Below are positions 1 to 6,155 of a DNA stretch of 6,155 bases, piece after piece. The stretch's first letter is position 1, and each line of letters opens with the position of its first letter. The translations under genes and the position numbers were made by a program. Origin of the DNA: Planctomycetota bacterium (lineage in GTDB: Bacteria > Planctomycetota > UBA1135); the NCBI GenBank assembly GCA_027623585.1, contig JAQBVK010000150.1:1-6155 (forward strand). Reading direction: 5' to 3'. Below the pieces are notes generated by a model. It was given only the letters and a program-made list of their open reading frames with translations. It was not told where the DNA came from and ran no database searches.

Positions 1-567
1 GGCGGCGCCGCGGTCGGGCGCGTAAGGGCCTGAAGTCAGCACGACGAAAGGCGGCAAGTCGGGATTTTCAGTGCCGAGGCCCCACGAGAGCCATGCGCCG
101 AGGCTCGGGCGGCCCGGCAGAGCGTGTCCGGTGAACAAGAAGACCTGAGCTGGCGCGTGATTGAACTGCTCGGTCTTCATGGAATGAACGAAAGAGAGTT
201 CATCCGCGATCTTGGCGGTCTCCGGCAGAAGCTCCGACAGCCAAGCGCCGCCTTGGCCGTGCTGCGCGAAGGCGTAGGGCGAACCGAGCAGTTTTGGGTG
301 ACCCTTGATGAAGGCGAAGCGCTCGTTCTGTAGGAGATGATCCGGGCAGGGCTTCAGATGGAATTTGTTGAGTTCCGGCTTCGGCGTGAACAAATCGAGT
401 TGCGAGGGCGCACCCGCCATGTGCAACACGATCACGCGCTTGGCCTGGCCGAAGGAGCTCAACATGCGGGCGCGCTGCGCCAGCGCGAGTGGAGCGACCG
501 TGCGAGCGGCGGCCAACCCGGCGGCGCCGGCGGCGAGCGAACCGAGAAAACGTCGGCGATCCATCAT
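1..567 (-). CDS. DUF1501 family protein with Tat signal, 5' part (3' end beyond the window)
   Basis: I translated this frame by hand from the ATG at 567; it stays open to base 1, giving 189 residues of a protein usually about 400-480 long. The N-terminus MMDRRRFLGSLAAGAAGLAAA has a twin-arginine signal (RRRFLG at 4-9, then an Ala/Gly/Leu core), so folded export by the Tat system is expected. The mature part matches the start of DUF1501 (PF07394, related to the alkaline phosphatase/sulfatase fold). AKRVIVLHMAGAPSQLDLFTPKPEL (42-66) is the family's opening strand and GGPSQxDxFDPKP-like motif. Then come WLSELLPETAKIADELSFVHSM (109-130), NHAPAQVFLFTGH (136-148) and LPGRPSLGAWLSWGLGTEN (150-168). 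DUF1501 genes very often sit next to PSCyt/PSD1 genes, as here, suggesting joint function. Catalytic activity is undemonstrated. Two adjacent ATGs (567 and 564) could each start translation. Confidence 0.92.
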   Translation of the reverse strand, partial: MMDRRRFLGSLAAGAAGLAAARTVAPLALAQRARMLSSFGQAKRVIVLHMAGAPSQLDLFTPKPELNKFHLKPCPDHLLQNERFAFIKGHPKLLGSPYAFAQHGQGGAWLSELLPETAKIADELSFVHSMKTEQFNHAPAQVFLFTGHALPGRPSLGAWLSWGLGTENPDLPPFVVLTSGPYAPDRGAA

Positions 568-569
568 CA
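565..569 (-). promoter_or_regulatory. TGATG junction, PSD1 protein to DUF1501 gene
   Basis: The TGA stop of the haem protein (567-569) shares its last base with the DUF1501 ATG (565-567). A second in-frame ATG follows at once (562-564). Such junctions usually couple translation, which would help balance expression of two proteins thought to work together. Confidence 0.75.
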
Positions 570-3347
570 CTTCACAATCGTCTCATCGAGGTTCAGGAGC
601 ACGTTGGCGAGCAGGGTCCACGCGCGGTCTTCGTCGCCGTGCTCTGCTCGCTCTGCGCTGAGCAAGCTCAACAGCAGCTCGGCTTCCATCGCGTCGGGGC
701 TTCGCGCCGCGCAGAGCCGGAAGCCGTGCGCGATGCGCTCGGCGTCGTCGGAACTCGCTTCCGCGCGCATGCGGCGGCCGAGCGCCTCCGCCATCTCCCA
801 GAACGCGGGATCATTTAGGAGAGCGAGCGCTTGCAGGGGCGTGTTGGAGCGAGCACGGCGCGTGCAGATGAACTCACGGCTGGGCGCATCGAAGGCCGCG
901 AAGGTGGCATAGGGCGCGCTGCGCCGCCAGAAGGTGTAAATCCCGCGACGCCAACGCTCGGGCCCCTGCGCCGTGCTCCAACGATCTCCCGCGTAAGGCG
1001 CGTTGTCCACGCCGGCAGGCTGGTATGGCATGACGCTCGGGCCGCCGATTTCCGGAACCAACAATCCGCTCACGCTCAGTCCGAGGTCGCGCAACTCCTC
1101 GGCGTCGAGACGGAGACGCGGTGCGCGTCCGAGCCAGAGGTTCTGTGGATCCTGCGCGTGAGCTTCCGCCGAGCTCGCAGCCGGTTGCCGGTAGGCCGCC
1201 GACTCGAGCAGCAGCGCATAGAGCTGCTTGAGACTCCAATCATGCTCCATGAACCAAGCCGCAAGCCAGTCGAGCAGCTCAGGGTGGGTGGCGGGGCTGC
1301 CCTGCGTGCCGAAATCTTCCACAGTTTCAACGAGCCCGCGCCCGAAGACTTCGTGCCAGACGCGATTCACGAGTACGCGTGCCGCGAGCGGATTCTCGGT
1401 GCTGACCAGCCAACGCGCGAGTTCGAGGCGCTCGCGGATCGGGCGGTCCTTCGGCGCGAATAGGGCTGGTAGTCCAGCTTCGATCCGTTCTCCCGGCGAG
1501 AGAAAGGATCCCTTGAGCAACAGATGGGTCTCGCGCGGCTCGGCGCGGCGCTGCAACACCATGGTCGCGGGGGGCATCGGCCGCTCGGCCTCCAAGGCCA
1601 TGATCTTCGAGCGCGTCTCGATGGAGGCGGCTTGTGCGCTGCGGACGCCGGCATCCGCCCACCAAGCGCGGCCACCGTGCTGCGAAAAGGCGATGCCGTC
1701 GAGCGCGCGCTGAGGATCGAGCCCTACCTCGGCGGCTGAGACTTCGAGGCGCGTCCAAGTGCCGGTCTCGGGCAGCTCGCCGACGCGATGATGCGCCGGT
1801 TTCTCTTCGCCTAGCCCTCCCCAAGGGATGCGGTCTTCACCCCAGTAGGCGCGGTGCTCCCAAGATCCGTTTTGATGGAATTGGAGCATGACCGTGTTCG
1901 GCGCCTGCTCCGGGTCGAGCCGCACCCAAACGAAGATCCGGTCTTCAGCGAGTACGGCCGGCGCGAACTCGGCGCGCTCGACGAAATGCTGAACCAATTC
2001 CGGCGCGCTCTGTTCCCGGACGAGGCCGAGCTCCTCATCTTCGAAGGAAGCCGGCGTCCACTCGCTGCGTTGGGCGGCGGGAGGCGTGAGTCCGGACACC
2101 CAGATCCAGTCCTGGGGCTCGGCTCCGGCAAGGGTGGGGGATGCAGCCGGCTCCCGCAGCTTCGCCAGCGCCCGCTCGATCCGCGCAATCTCCGCCGCGT
2201 CGCGTTGATAGGGAACCGAGATCGTGGGGCCTGCAGTCTTTCCGCCATCCGCCGTGTCGTTGAGCAGCGCGAACAGGCGGTAATAGTCCTTCTGGGAGAA
2301 GGGGTCGTACTTGTGATCGTGACACTGCGCGCACGCGAGGGTGCTTCCCATCCACACCGTCGCGGTGGTGCCGACGCGGTCGTGCAAGGCGGCGACGCGG
2401 AACTCTTCGTCGTCGGTGCCGCCTTCATCGTTCAGCATGGTGTTGCGATGGAAGCCGGTGGCGAGGATCTGTTCGGGCGTGGCATTCGGCAACAGGTCGC
2501 CGGCGAGTTGCAGGATGCTGAACTCGTCATAGGGGAGGTCACCGTTGAAGGCTTCGATCACCCACTCGCGCCAGCGGCCCATCTCGCGGTCTCCGTCCTT
2601 TTCGTAGCCATGGCTGTCGGCGTAACGCGCGAGATCCAACCACCAGCGCGCCTGCTTCTCTCCGTAGTGAGGTGAGGCGAGCAATCGCTGGATCGCGCGC
2701 GGCCACGCGTCGGCGCGCTCGTCGGCGAGAAAAACATCGAGTTCTTCGAGGCTCGGCGGCAAGCCGATCAGATCAAGAGATGCGCGCCGCAGCAAGGTGG
2801 CGCGATCGGCTTCGCGTGTGATCGTCACACCTCGGTCGATCGCCCGAGCGGCCAGAAAGCGATCGATCGGATGCGAGGAGGCTGCCTCCGTAAGCGCTTC
2901 CGGCACAAGGATGGTGGCCGGCGCGTCGTAGGCCCAGTGCTTCGCGGGCCAAACTGCGGGACGCCCGTCGTCGGGCCACGGCGCGCCCTCGTCGATCCAA
3001 CGACCGAGGGTTTCGATCTGTTCCGGCGTCAAGGCCGCGACGTCGGAGTCTGCAGGAGGCATACGCTCATCCTCGAGATCGCTTGCGATGAGCTGCCACA
3101 ACTCGCTTTCCTCGCGCGAGCCCGCAACGATCACAGGATCCTTGCCGTAGCGCGCGCCCGCGAAGGCGGCCGCACGTTGGTCGAGGCGCAAGCCCGCCTT
3201 GTGCTTGGTCGTGCCGTGGCAGCCGAAGCAATGTGCTTCGAGCACCGGCAGCACCTCGCGCGCGAAGTCCACCGGCCTAGCAGGCTCCTGCGCGGCAAGC
3301 CATGCGAGCGCTGCCGCAGCGACCGGTGCAAGAACCGCTTTGATCAT
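567..3347 (-). CDS. Exported PSCyt1-PSCyt2(DUF1549)-PSD1(DUF1553) domain protein with two CxxCH haem motifs
   Basis: The protein has 926 residues. Residues 1-19 form a Sec-type signal peptide (K3, then an Ala/Leu/Val core, possible cleavage near A19/Q20). A PSCyt1 domain (about 28-125) carries CFGCH at 40-44 and MPP at 96-98, whose Met could be the second axial haem ligand. The DUF1549/PSCyt2 domain (about 158-365) contains LDLIGLPPSLEELD, RWWLDLARYADSHGY and a second haem motif, CAQCH at 339-343, within the family-typical CHDHKYDPF. A middle region (about 410-570), rich in Trp and alternating beta-like segments, may be a sugar-binding-type beta sandwich. DUF1553/PSD1 (about 630-890) contains ARVLVNRVWHEVFGRGLV and SNTPLQALALLNDP. 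Length and domain order are normal for these planctomycete proteins. Haem attachment would occur outside the cytoplasmic membrane. The biochemical role of the family is not established. The start lies 4 bases after the upstream stop, and the DUF1501 gene follows with a 1-base overlap. Confidence 0.95.
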   Translation of the reverse strand: MIKAVLAPVAAAALAWLAAQEPARPVDFAREVLPVLEAHCFGCHGTTKHKAGLRLDQRAAAFAGARYGKDPVIVAGSREESELWQLIASDLEDERMPPADSDVAALTPEQIETLGRWIDEGAPWPDDGRPAVWPAKHWAYDAPATILVPEALTEAASSHPIDRFLAARAIDRGVTITREADRATLLRRASLDLIGLPPSLEELDVFLADERADAWPRAIQRLLASPHYGEKQARWWLDLARYADSHGYEKDGDREMGRWREWVIEAFNGDLPYDEFSILQLAGDLLPNATPEQILATGFHRNTMLNDEGGTDDEEFRVAALHDRVGTTATVWMGSTLACAQCHDHKYDPFSQKDYYRLFALLNDTADGGKTAGPTISVPYQRDAAEIARIERALAKLREPAASPTLAGAEPQDWIWVSGLTPPAAQRSEWTPASFEDEELGLVREQSAPELVQHFVERAEFAPAVLAEDRIFVWVRLDPEQAPNTVMLQFHQNGSWEHRAYWGEDRIPWGGLGEEKPAHHRVGELPETGTWTRLEVSAAEVGLDPQRALDGIAFSQHGGRAWWADAGVRSAQAASIETRSKIMALEAERPMPPATMVLQRRAEPRETHLLLKGSFLSPGERIEAGLPALFAPKDRPIRERLELARWLVSTENPLAARVLVNRVWHEVFGRGLVETVEDFGTQGSPATHPELLDWLAAWFMEHDWSLKQLYALLLESAAYRQPAASSAEAHAQDPQNLWLGRAPRLRLDAEELRDLGLSVSGLLVPEIGGPSVMPYQPAGVDNAPYAGDRWSTAQGPERWRRGIYTFWRRSAPYATFAAFDAPSREFICTRRARSNTPLQALALLNDPAFWEMAEALGRRMRAEASSDDAERIAHGFRLCAARSPDAMEAELLLSLLSAERAEHGDEDRAWTLLANVLLNLDETIVK

Positions 3348-3351
3348 TCGC

Positions 3352-4185
3352 TCACGATCCTACGACCGGACTGCGCAGCGTGCCGAGGCCGTCGATCTCG
3401 ACCTCCATCACGTCGCCTGGCTTCAGGAACACCGGCGGTTTGCGCGCGAAGCCCACGCCCGGCGGCGTGCCGGTCGAGACCACGTCGCCGGGTTCCAGCG
3501 TCACGTGTTCGGAGAGGAAGGCGAGCAATTCGTCCACACCGAACACGAGTTGCGTGGTGGATGAATCCTGCATCACGGAGCCGTTCAGCCGCAGGCGGAT
3601 GCCCAAGTTGTGCGGATCAGGCACGCTGTCCGGCGTCGCAATCCAAGGCCCCATCGGGGCGAAACCCTCGCAGGCCTTGCCGCGCGTCCACTGCCCGTCC
3701 GAGAACTGGAAGTCGCGCGCACTGACGTCGTTGAGGCAGCACCAACCCAGCACGTGAGCGCGCGCATTCGCGGTAGATACGCGTCGCGCGCGCCGCCCGA
3801 TCACGAAGGCCATTTCCGCTTCGTAATCGGTCTGCGTGCTACCCGGAGGAATCGGCACGGGCTCGTTCGGGCCGATCACGCAGGAGCCGAACTTCGCGAA
3901 GTACATCGGCGTTTCGGGCACGGGCAATCCGCACTCCGCGGCGTGGTCGTGGTAATTCAAGCCGATGCAAATCACTTTGCCTGGACGCGGCACCGGCGCG
4001 AGCAACTGCACGTCCGCGATCGGGACGCTAGCGGTCTGGGGCCGGAGCCGGCGTTCATGCGCCTCCGCGAGCGCCGCAAGTTGCTCACAGGTGTTTGCCA
4101 GCGGTCCGGTCAGCGGCCGCACCAAGCCGTCTTCGAGCGCGCCAAGGCGCGTCGCGTTCTCATGGCGGTAGGTCACCAGTCTCAT
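3352..4185 (-). CDS. Fumarylacetoacetate hydrolase (FAH) family protein
   Basis: This is a cytoplasmic, divalent-metal-dependent enzyme of the FAH superfamily, which cleaves C-C bonds in 2,4-diketo acids or decarboxylates/isomerises related acids. At 277 residues it has the common single-domain length. The likely metal ligands are E122 and E124 in TDYEAEMAFVIG (119-130) and D153 in LNDVSARDFQ (151-160). N77-Y-H-D-H-A-A-E84 carries an H81/E84 pair placed like the catalytic His/Glu dyad of FAHD1-type enzymes. The stretch QWTRGKACEGFAPMGPW (165-181) and the C-terminal LEPGDVVSTGTPPGVGF (230-246) are also typical. The QWTRGK/FAPMGPW form resembles the branch containing 2,4-diketo-3-deoxy-L-fuconate hydrolase (products pyruvate and L-lactate), but that branch is often annotated loosely, for example as ureidoglycolate lyase. 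The start ATG overlaps the preceding stop by ATGA. The enzyme class is secure; the substrate is an inference from context. Confidence 0.93.
   Translation of the reverse strand: MRLVTYRHENATRLGALEDGLVRPLTGPLANTCEQLAALAEAHERRLRPQTASVPIADVQLLAPVPRPGKVICIGLNYHDHAAECGLPVPETPMYFAKFGSCVIGPNEPVPIPPGSTQTDYEAEMAFVIGRRARRVSTANARAHVLGWCCLNDVSARDFQFSDGQWTRGKACEGFAPMGPWIATPDSVPDPHNLGIRLRLNGSVMQDSSTTQLVFGVDELLAFLSEHVTLEPGDVVSTGTPPGVGFARKPPVFLKPGDVMEVEIDGLGTLRSPVVGS
4182..4185 (-). promoter_or_regulatory. ATGA stop/start overlap, Ldh_2 to FAH gene
   Basis: The Ldh_2 stop (after codons for KFEA) overlaps the FAH start in ATGA. A GGGAG purine tract lies about 12-14 bases upstream of the ATG, rather far for a classical ribosome binding site, so coupling to upstream translation is likely. 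Confidence 0.8.
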
Positions 4186-5267
4186 GCTTCGAACTTCACT
4201 CCCGTTTCACGCGCGACCGCGCGCAGGTCTTCAATCACGGCGGACACCAACGGAACTCCGTGCTCGCGCCGTTCGATCTCGGCTTCGCGCTCTGGATCAC
4301 CCGGAATCACGACTCCGGTGGTTCCGGGTTGCGGTTTGGTCGCGCGGAAGGTGCGCACCCAATCGTCGACTTGACGACGGAACTCATCCGGATCGATGAA
4401 GCCGTCGATACGCATCGCGCCGAAGAAGTGGCCGATGCCTTTGCCGACCGAACGCGCCGGGATCTCCTGGCGCAGCGCGAAGGGGGGGGCAAAAGGTCCC
4501 CAGTTGGCGCCCGACAGCACGCAACACAACATGTCCACCATCGTCGCCAAGCAGAAACCCTTGTGGCCGCCCGCTTCACGGAAGGATCCGAGCGGCAACA
4601 AGGCGCCGCCTTCGATCATGCCCGCAGGGGTTTCGGTGTGCTCGCCGCGCGCGTCGATCGCCCAGCCGCGCGGAATCGACTCGCCCGCGCGTTGCGCGAT
4701 CTCCACCTTCCCGTAAGCGACCGCGCTGGTGGCCAAGTCCACCACCACCGGCGGTTCTTCCTGGCCCGGGAACGCGATCGCGATCGGATTGGTTCCCAAC
4801 ATGCGCTCGGCGCCCCACAGCGGCGCGACCAACTTCGTGCTGTTGGTCATCGACCATCCGATCATGCCGCGTTCCAGCGCGCGCAGCGGATAGTAAGCGG
4901 CCAGACCGTAGTGGTTGGTGTTGCGAACGCTTACCCAGCCGCTGCCGGCGGCGTCGGCCTTGTCCATGGCGATTCGGTTGGCCTTGGGTCCCACCACCAA
5001 GCCGAGGCCGTTGTCGCCGTCCACCGTCGCCGTGCTCGCGGTCTCGCGCACGATGCTCAGGCGCGGGCGCGGATTGATTCGCCCGAGCGCGAGCATGTCG
5101 TGATAGGTGCGCAGGCGCGCGACGCCGTGCGAGTCGACGCCGCGCAGGTCGGCCGTGGCGAGCACTTCGGAAGCCAAAGCCGCTTCGTCAGGAGGCACGC
5201 CGTGGTGTTCGAAGACGGAACGGCAGAACGCGTCGAGCGCGGCGGCGGGGTAGCGAGTCTCGTTCAT
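4182..5267 (-). CDS. Malate/L-lactate dehydrogenase family (Ldh_2) oxidoreductase
   Basis: The product is a cytoplasmic NAD(P)H-dependent oxidoreductase that interconverts 2-hydroxy and 2-keto acids. The family includes malate, lactate, sulfolactate and ureidoglycolate dehydrogenases and 2,3-diketo-L-gulonate reductase. The 361 residues match the usual family length of about 330-360. Visible motifs are RGVDSHGVARLRTY at 42-55 (H47 is the likely catalytic acid/base), SVRNTNHYG at 113-121, GTNPIAIAFPG at 158-168, VVVDLATSAVAYGKVE at 174-189 and GGHKGF at 233-238. The chosen start is the ATG at 5267. It forms an ATGA overlap with the upstream stop and gives the normal N-terminus MNETRYP. An in-frame start at 5312 would add 15 unconserved residues inside the upstream gene. 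No signal peptide is seen. An eight-C run on the coding strand (4482-4489) encodes part of APPF with the frame intact. Neighbouring FAH-family and alcohol dehydrogenase genes suggest a sugar-acid or hydroxyacid pathway, but the substrate cannot be assigned. Confidence 0.93.
   Translation of the reverse strand: MNETRYPAAALDAFCRSVFEHHGVPPDEAALASEVLATADLRGVDSHGVARLRTYHDMLALGRINPRPRLSIVRETASTATVDGDNGLGLVVGPKANRIAMDKADAAGSGWVSVRNTNHYGLAAYYPLRALERGMIGWSMTNSTKLVAPLWGAERMLGTNPIAIAFPGQEEPPVVVDLATSAVAYGKVEIAQRAGESIPRGWAIDARGEHTETPAGMIEGGALLPLGSFREAGGHKGFCLATMVDMLCCVLSGANWGPFAPPFALRQEIPARSVGKGIGHFFGAMRIDGFIDPDEFRRQVDDWVRTFRATKPQPGTTGVVIPGDPEREAEIERREHGVPLVSAVIEDLRAVARETGVKFEA
4482..4489. repeat. Eight-base G homopolymer (C8 on the coding strand)
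   Basis: A run of eight G on the plus strand lies inside the Ldh_2 gene and is read as C8 in codons for A-P-P. The frame is intact on both sides. It is the longest homopolymer I noticed and a possible slippage or sequencing-error site. Confidence 0.7.
5264..5267 (-). promoter_or_regulatory. ATGA stop/start overlap, dehydrogenase to Ldh_2 gene
   Basis: The TGA stop of the zinc dehydrogenase and the ATG of the Ldh_2 gene share bases in ATGA. This overlap fixes the Ldh_2 start at 5267 and suggests termination-reinitiation coupling. Only a weak purine stretch (GAG about 10 bases upstream) could act as a ribosome binding site. Confidence 0.8.
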
Positions 5268-6155
5268 TTCAACTCGACGACGCCCTTGATCGAGCGCCGG
5301 TCGTGCCCCCAAGTTTCGAACGCCGCAGGCACCGCGTCCAGTCCGGGCAGTACTTCAGTGACGATTTCTTCCGCGCGCACGACGCCTTCTTCGAGCAAGT
5401 CTAATGCGCGCCGATAAAGCGCCGGGCGTCCGTCCGCGTCGAGAGCGCCGCTCGCGCCGGTGGGGGTCACTAGGCACGGCTCTCTCCAGTGCAGCGGATT
5501 CAAGGCCTCGAGGCTACTCCCAGCGTGGCCGAAGCCGTAGAGCAACACGGTGGCTTGCTTGCGGATCTGCCGGTGCATCTGCTCGAAGGCGCGCCCTGAG
5601 CCGCTGGCTTCGATCAGCCACTCGACCCCGCTGCCTCCGGATAATTTGCGCACCGAATCCACGACGTCTTCCGCGCGCGGATCCACGCCGATCGCGCCGA
5701 AAGCTTCGGCGAGCGCGCGTTTGCCGGGCTCAGGCTCGCTGACGATCAGCAGTCCGTCGAAACCGAGCACGCGGCGCAGCACTTGCACGAACAGCAGCCC
5801 GGCAGTGCCCGCGCCCGTGATCAATACGTTGCGCACGCGCGCTGCCGGATCGGCGGCGCCGAGTGAAAAGCGCGCGCGCGCGGTGCCGACCGCTTCACAA
5901 CTGTGTAGCACACAGGCCAAGGGCTCGGCCACGGCTGCGTGGCGTGCTGGGAAATCGGGACGGCGCGCGAGGCAATTAATCGCAGGCACGCACACGAACT
6001 CCGCGAGTCCTCCCGGCAATCCGGTGATGCCGTGCTCGGCGTAATCGGCGCACTGATGACTGTGCCCATCGGCGCAGTAGAGGCACCATTGATTCCGCGC
6101 GCGTCCGCGACTCGCGCAGTTGAGCCCTTGATCCACCACCACCGGCGTGCCTTCG
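5264..6155 (-). CDS. Zinc-dependent medium-chain alcohol/polyol dehydrogenase, 3' part (5' end beyond the window)
   Basis: This is probably a cytoplasmic NAD(P)-dependent dehydrogenase that oxidises an alcohol or polyol. The frame is open to the right edge, so 296 residues are present and roughly 60-75 N-terminal residues, including the first catalytic-zinc ligands, are missing for a usual length near 350-370. Numbering from the first full codon (6154), a cysteine-rich structural-zinc region spans C13 to C35. The AEPLACVLHS motif follows at about 76-85, with E77 a likely catalytic-zinc ligand. The Rossmann dinucleotide motif GAGTAG is at 114-119, and the protein ends in the family-typical GVVELK. 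The zinc loop is unusual: CX10CX2CX7C instead of CX2CX2CX7C. A GTG at 6142 could be read as a start but lies inside the conserved VVVD strand, so it is not the start. The stop overlaps the next gene by ATGA. The family is firm; the substrate is unknown, and sorbitol, threonine or sugar dehydrogenases are all possible relatives. Confidence 0.9.
   Translation of the reverse strand, partial: EGTPVVVDQGLNCASRGRARNQWCLYCADGHSHQCADYAEHGITGLPGGLAEFVCVPAINCLARRPDFPARHAAVAEPLACVLHSCEAVGTARARFSLGAADPAARVRNVLITGAGTAGLLFVQVLRRVLGFDGLLIVSEPEPGKRALAEAFGAIGVDPRAEDVVDSVRKLSGGSGVEWLIEASGSGRAFEQMHRQIRKQATVLLYGFGHAGSSLEALNPLHWREPCLVTPTGASGALDADGRPALYRRALDLLEEGVVRAEEIVTEVLPGLDAVPAAFETWGHDRRSIKGVVELK

Larger units (their letters stand above)
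1..6155 (-). other. Single co-directional operon segment of at least five genes
   Basis: All five genes are on the minus strand. Reading downstream, the junctions are a 4-base ATGA overlap (5264-5267), a 4-base ATGA overlap (4182-4185), a 4-base gap (3348-3351) and a 1-base overlap (567). No space is left for a promoter or terminator between them, and neither edge gene is complete, so the transcript extends past both ends. Overlapping stop/start codons suggest translational coupling. No strong Shine-Dalgarno sequence precedes any internal start; only short purine-rich stretches are seen. Confidence 0.85.

Noticed and set aside
124..912. Plus-strand open frames 124-333 and 337-912 as possible small genes
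   Set aside because: The minus strand here encodes unmistakable DUF1501 and DUF1553 sequence; the plus-strand frames show no family features.
1854..3725. Plus-strand open frames of about 270-285 codons (1854-2675 and 2871-3725)
   Set aside because: They are antisense shadows of the PSCyt/PSD1 and FAH genes, with low-complexity Arg-rich translations and no motifs.
5268..5312. Upstream start at 5312 for the Ldh_2 gene
   Set aside because: It would add 15 residues lying within the upstream gene, whereas the ATG at 5267 gives a normal N-terminus and a clean ATGA overlap.
4095..5417. Long 440-codon open frame on the plus strand, antisense to the Ldh_2 and FAH genes
   Set aside because: The translation is rich in Arg, Ala and His with no recognisable domain. 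It lies opposite a clearly conserved gene, as expected from high-GC codon bias.
5871..5882. Alternating CG tract (six CG units) as a possible Z-DNA or regulatory site
   Set aside because: It is inside the dehydrogenase coding sequence, encodes ordinary Ala/Arg codons, and such tracts are expected by chance at this GC content.
6140..6142. GTG at 6142 as the start of the alcohol dehydrogenase
   Set aside because: It falls in the conserved VVVD strand, the frame is open to the edge, and the N-terminal catalytic domain would be missing.
1..6155. Mobile elements, CRISPR arrays, tRNA/rRNA genes, riboswitches, terminators
   Set aside because: The window is almost fully occupied by five coupled genes with no intergenic gap over 4 bases. 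I saw no repeats, inverted ends or RNA signatures by eye.

Overview
The window is GC-rich bacterial chromosome, and every supported gene is on the minus strand. The best lineage clue is the adjacent pair of a PSCyt1/PSCyt2/PSD1 cytochrome-like protein and a DUF1501 protein. These families are greatly expanded in Planctomycetota and also occur in Verrucomicrobiota, Lentisphaerota and a few other phyla. A planctomycete or close PVC relative, perhaps known only from a metagenome, is therefore the best inference. No rRNA or other taxonomic marker is present to confirm it.

In transcription order (high to low coordinates) the window holds five genes. (1) The C-terminal part of a zinc-dependent medium-chain alcohol/polyol dehydrogenase, cut by the right edge (5264-6155). 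(2) A complete malate/L-lactate dehydrogenase family (Ldh_2) oxidoreductase (4182-5267). (3) A complete fumarylacetoacetate hydrolase (FAH) family enzyme (3352-4185). (4) A complete 926-residue exported protein with two CxxCH haem motifs and PSCyt1, DUF1549 and DUF1553 domains (567-3347). (5) The N-terminal 189 residues of a Tat-exported DUF1501 protein, cut by the left edge (1-567). The junctions are a 4-base ATGA overlap, another 4-base ATGA overlap, a 4-base gap and a 1-base TGATG overlap. This looks like one transcript that starts right of the window and continues past its left edge. I see no promoter, terminator, RNA gene, mobile element, CRISPR array or intergenic stretch longer than 4 bases.

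The first three products should be cytoplasmic. Their families suggest stepwise oxidation and hydrolytic cleavage of a sugar acid or similar hydroxy/keto acid, as in non-phosphorylative deoxysugar pathways. The exact substrate cannot be read from this sequence. The last two products carry export signals: Sec-type on the haem protein and twin-arginine on the DUF1501 protein. Their role is not established; a part in extracytoplasmic processing or oxidation of the substrate is a hypothesis. The notable point is that cytosolic catabolism is translationally linked to an exported haem/DUF1501 pair. The dehydrogenase also has an unusual structural-zinc loop.
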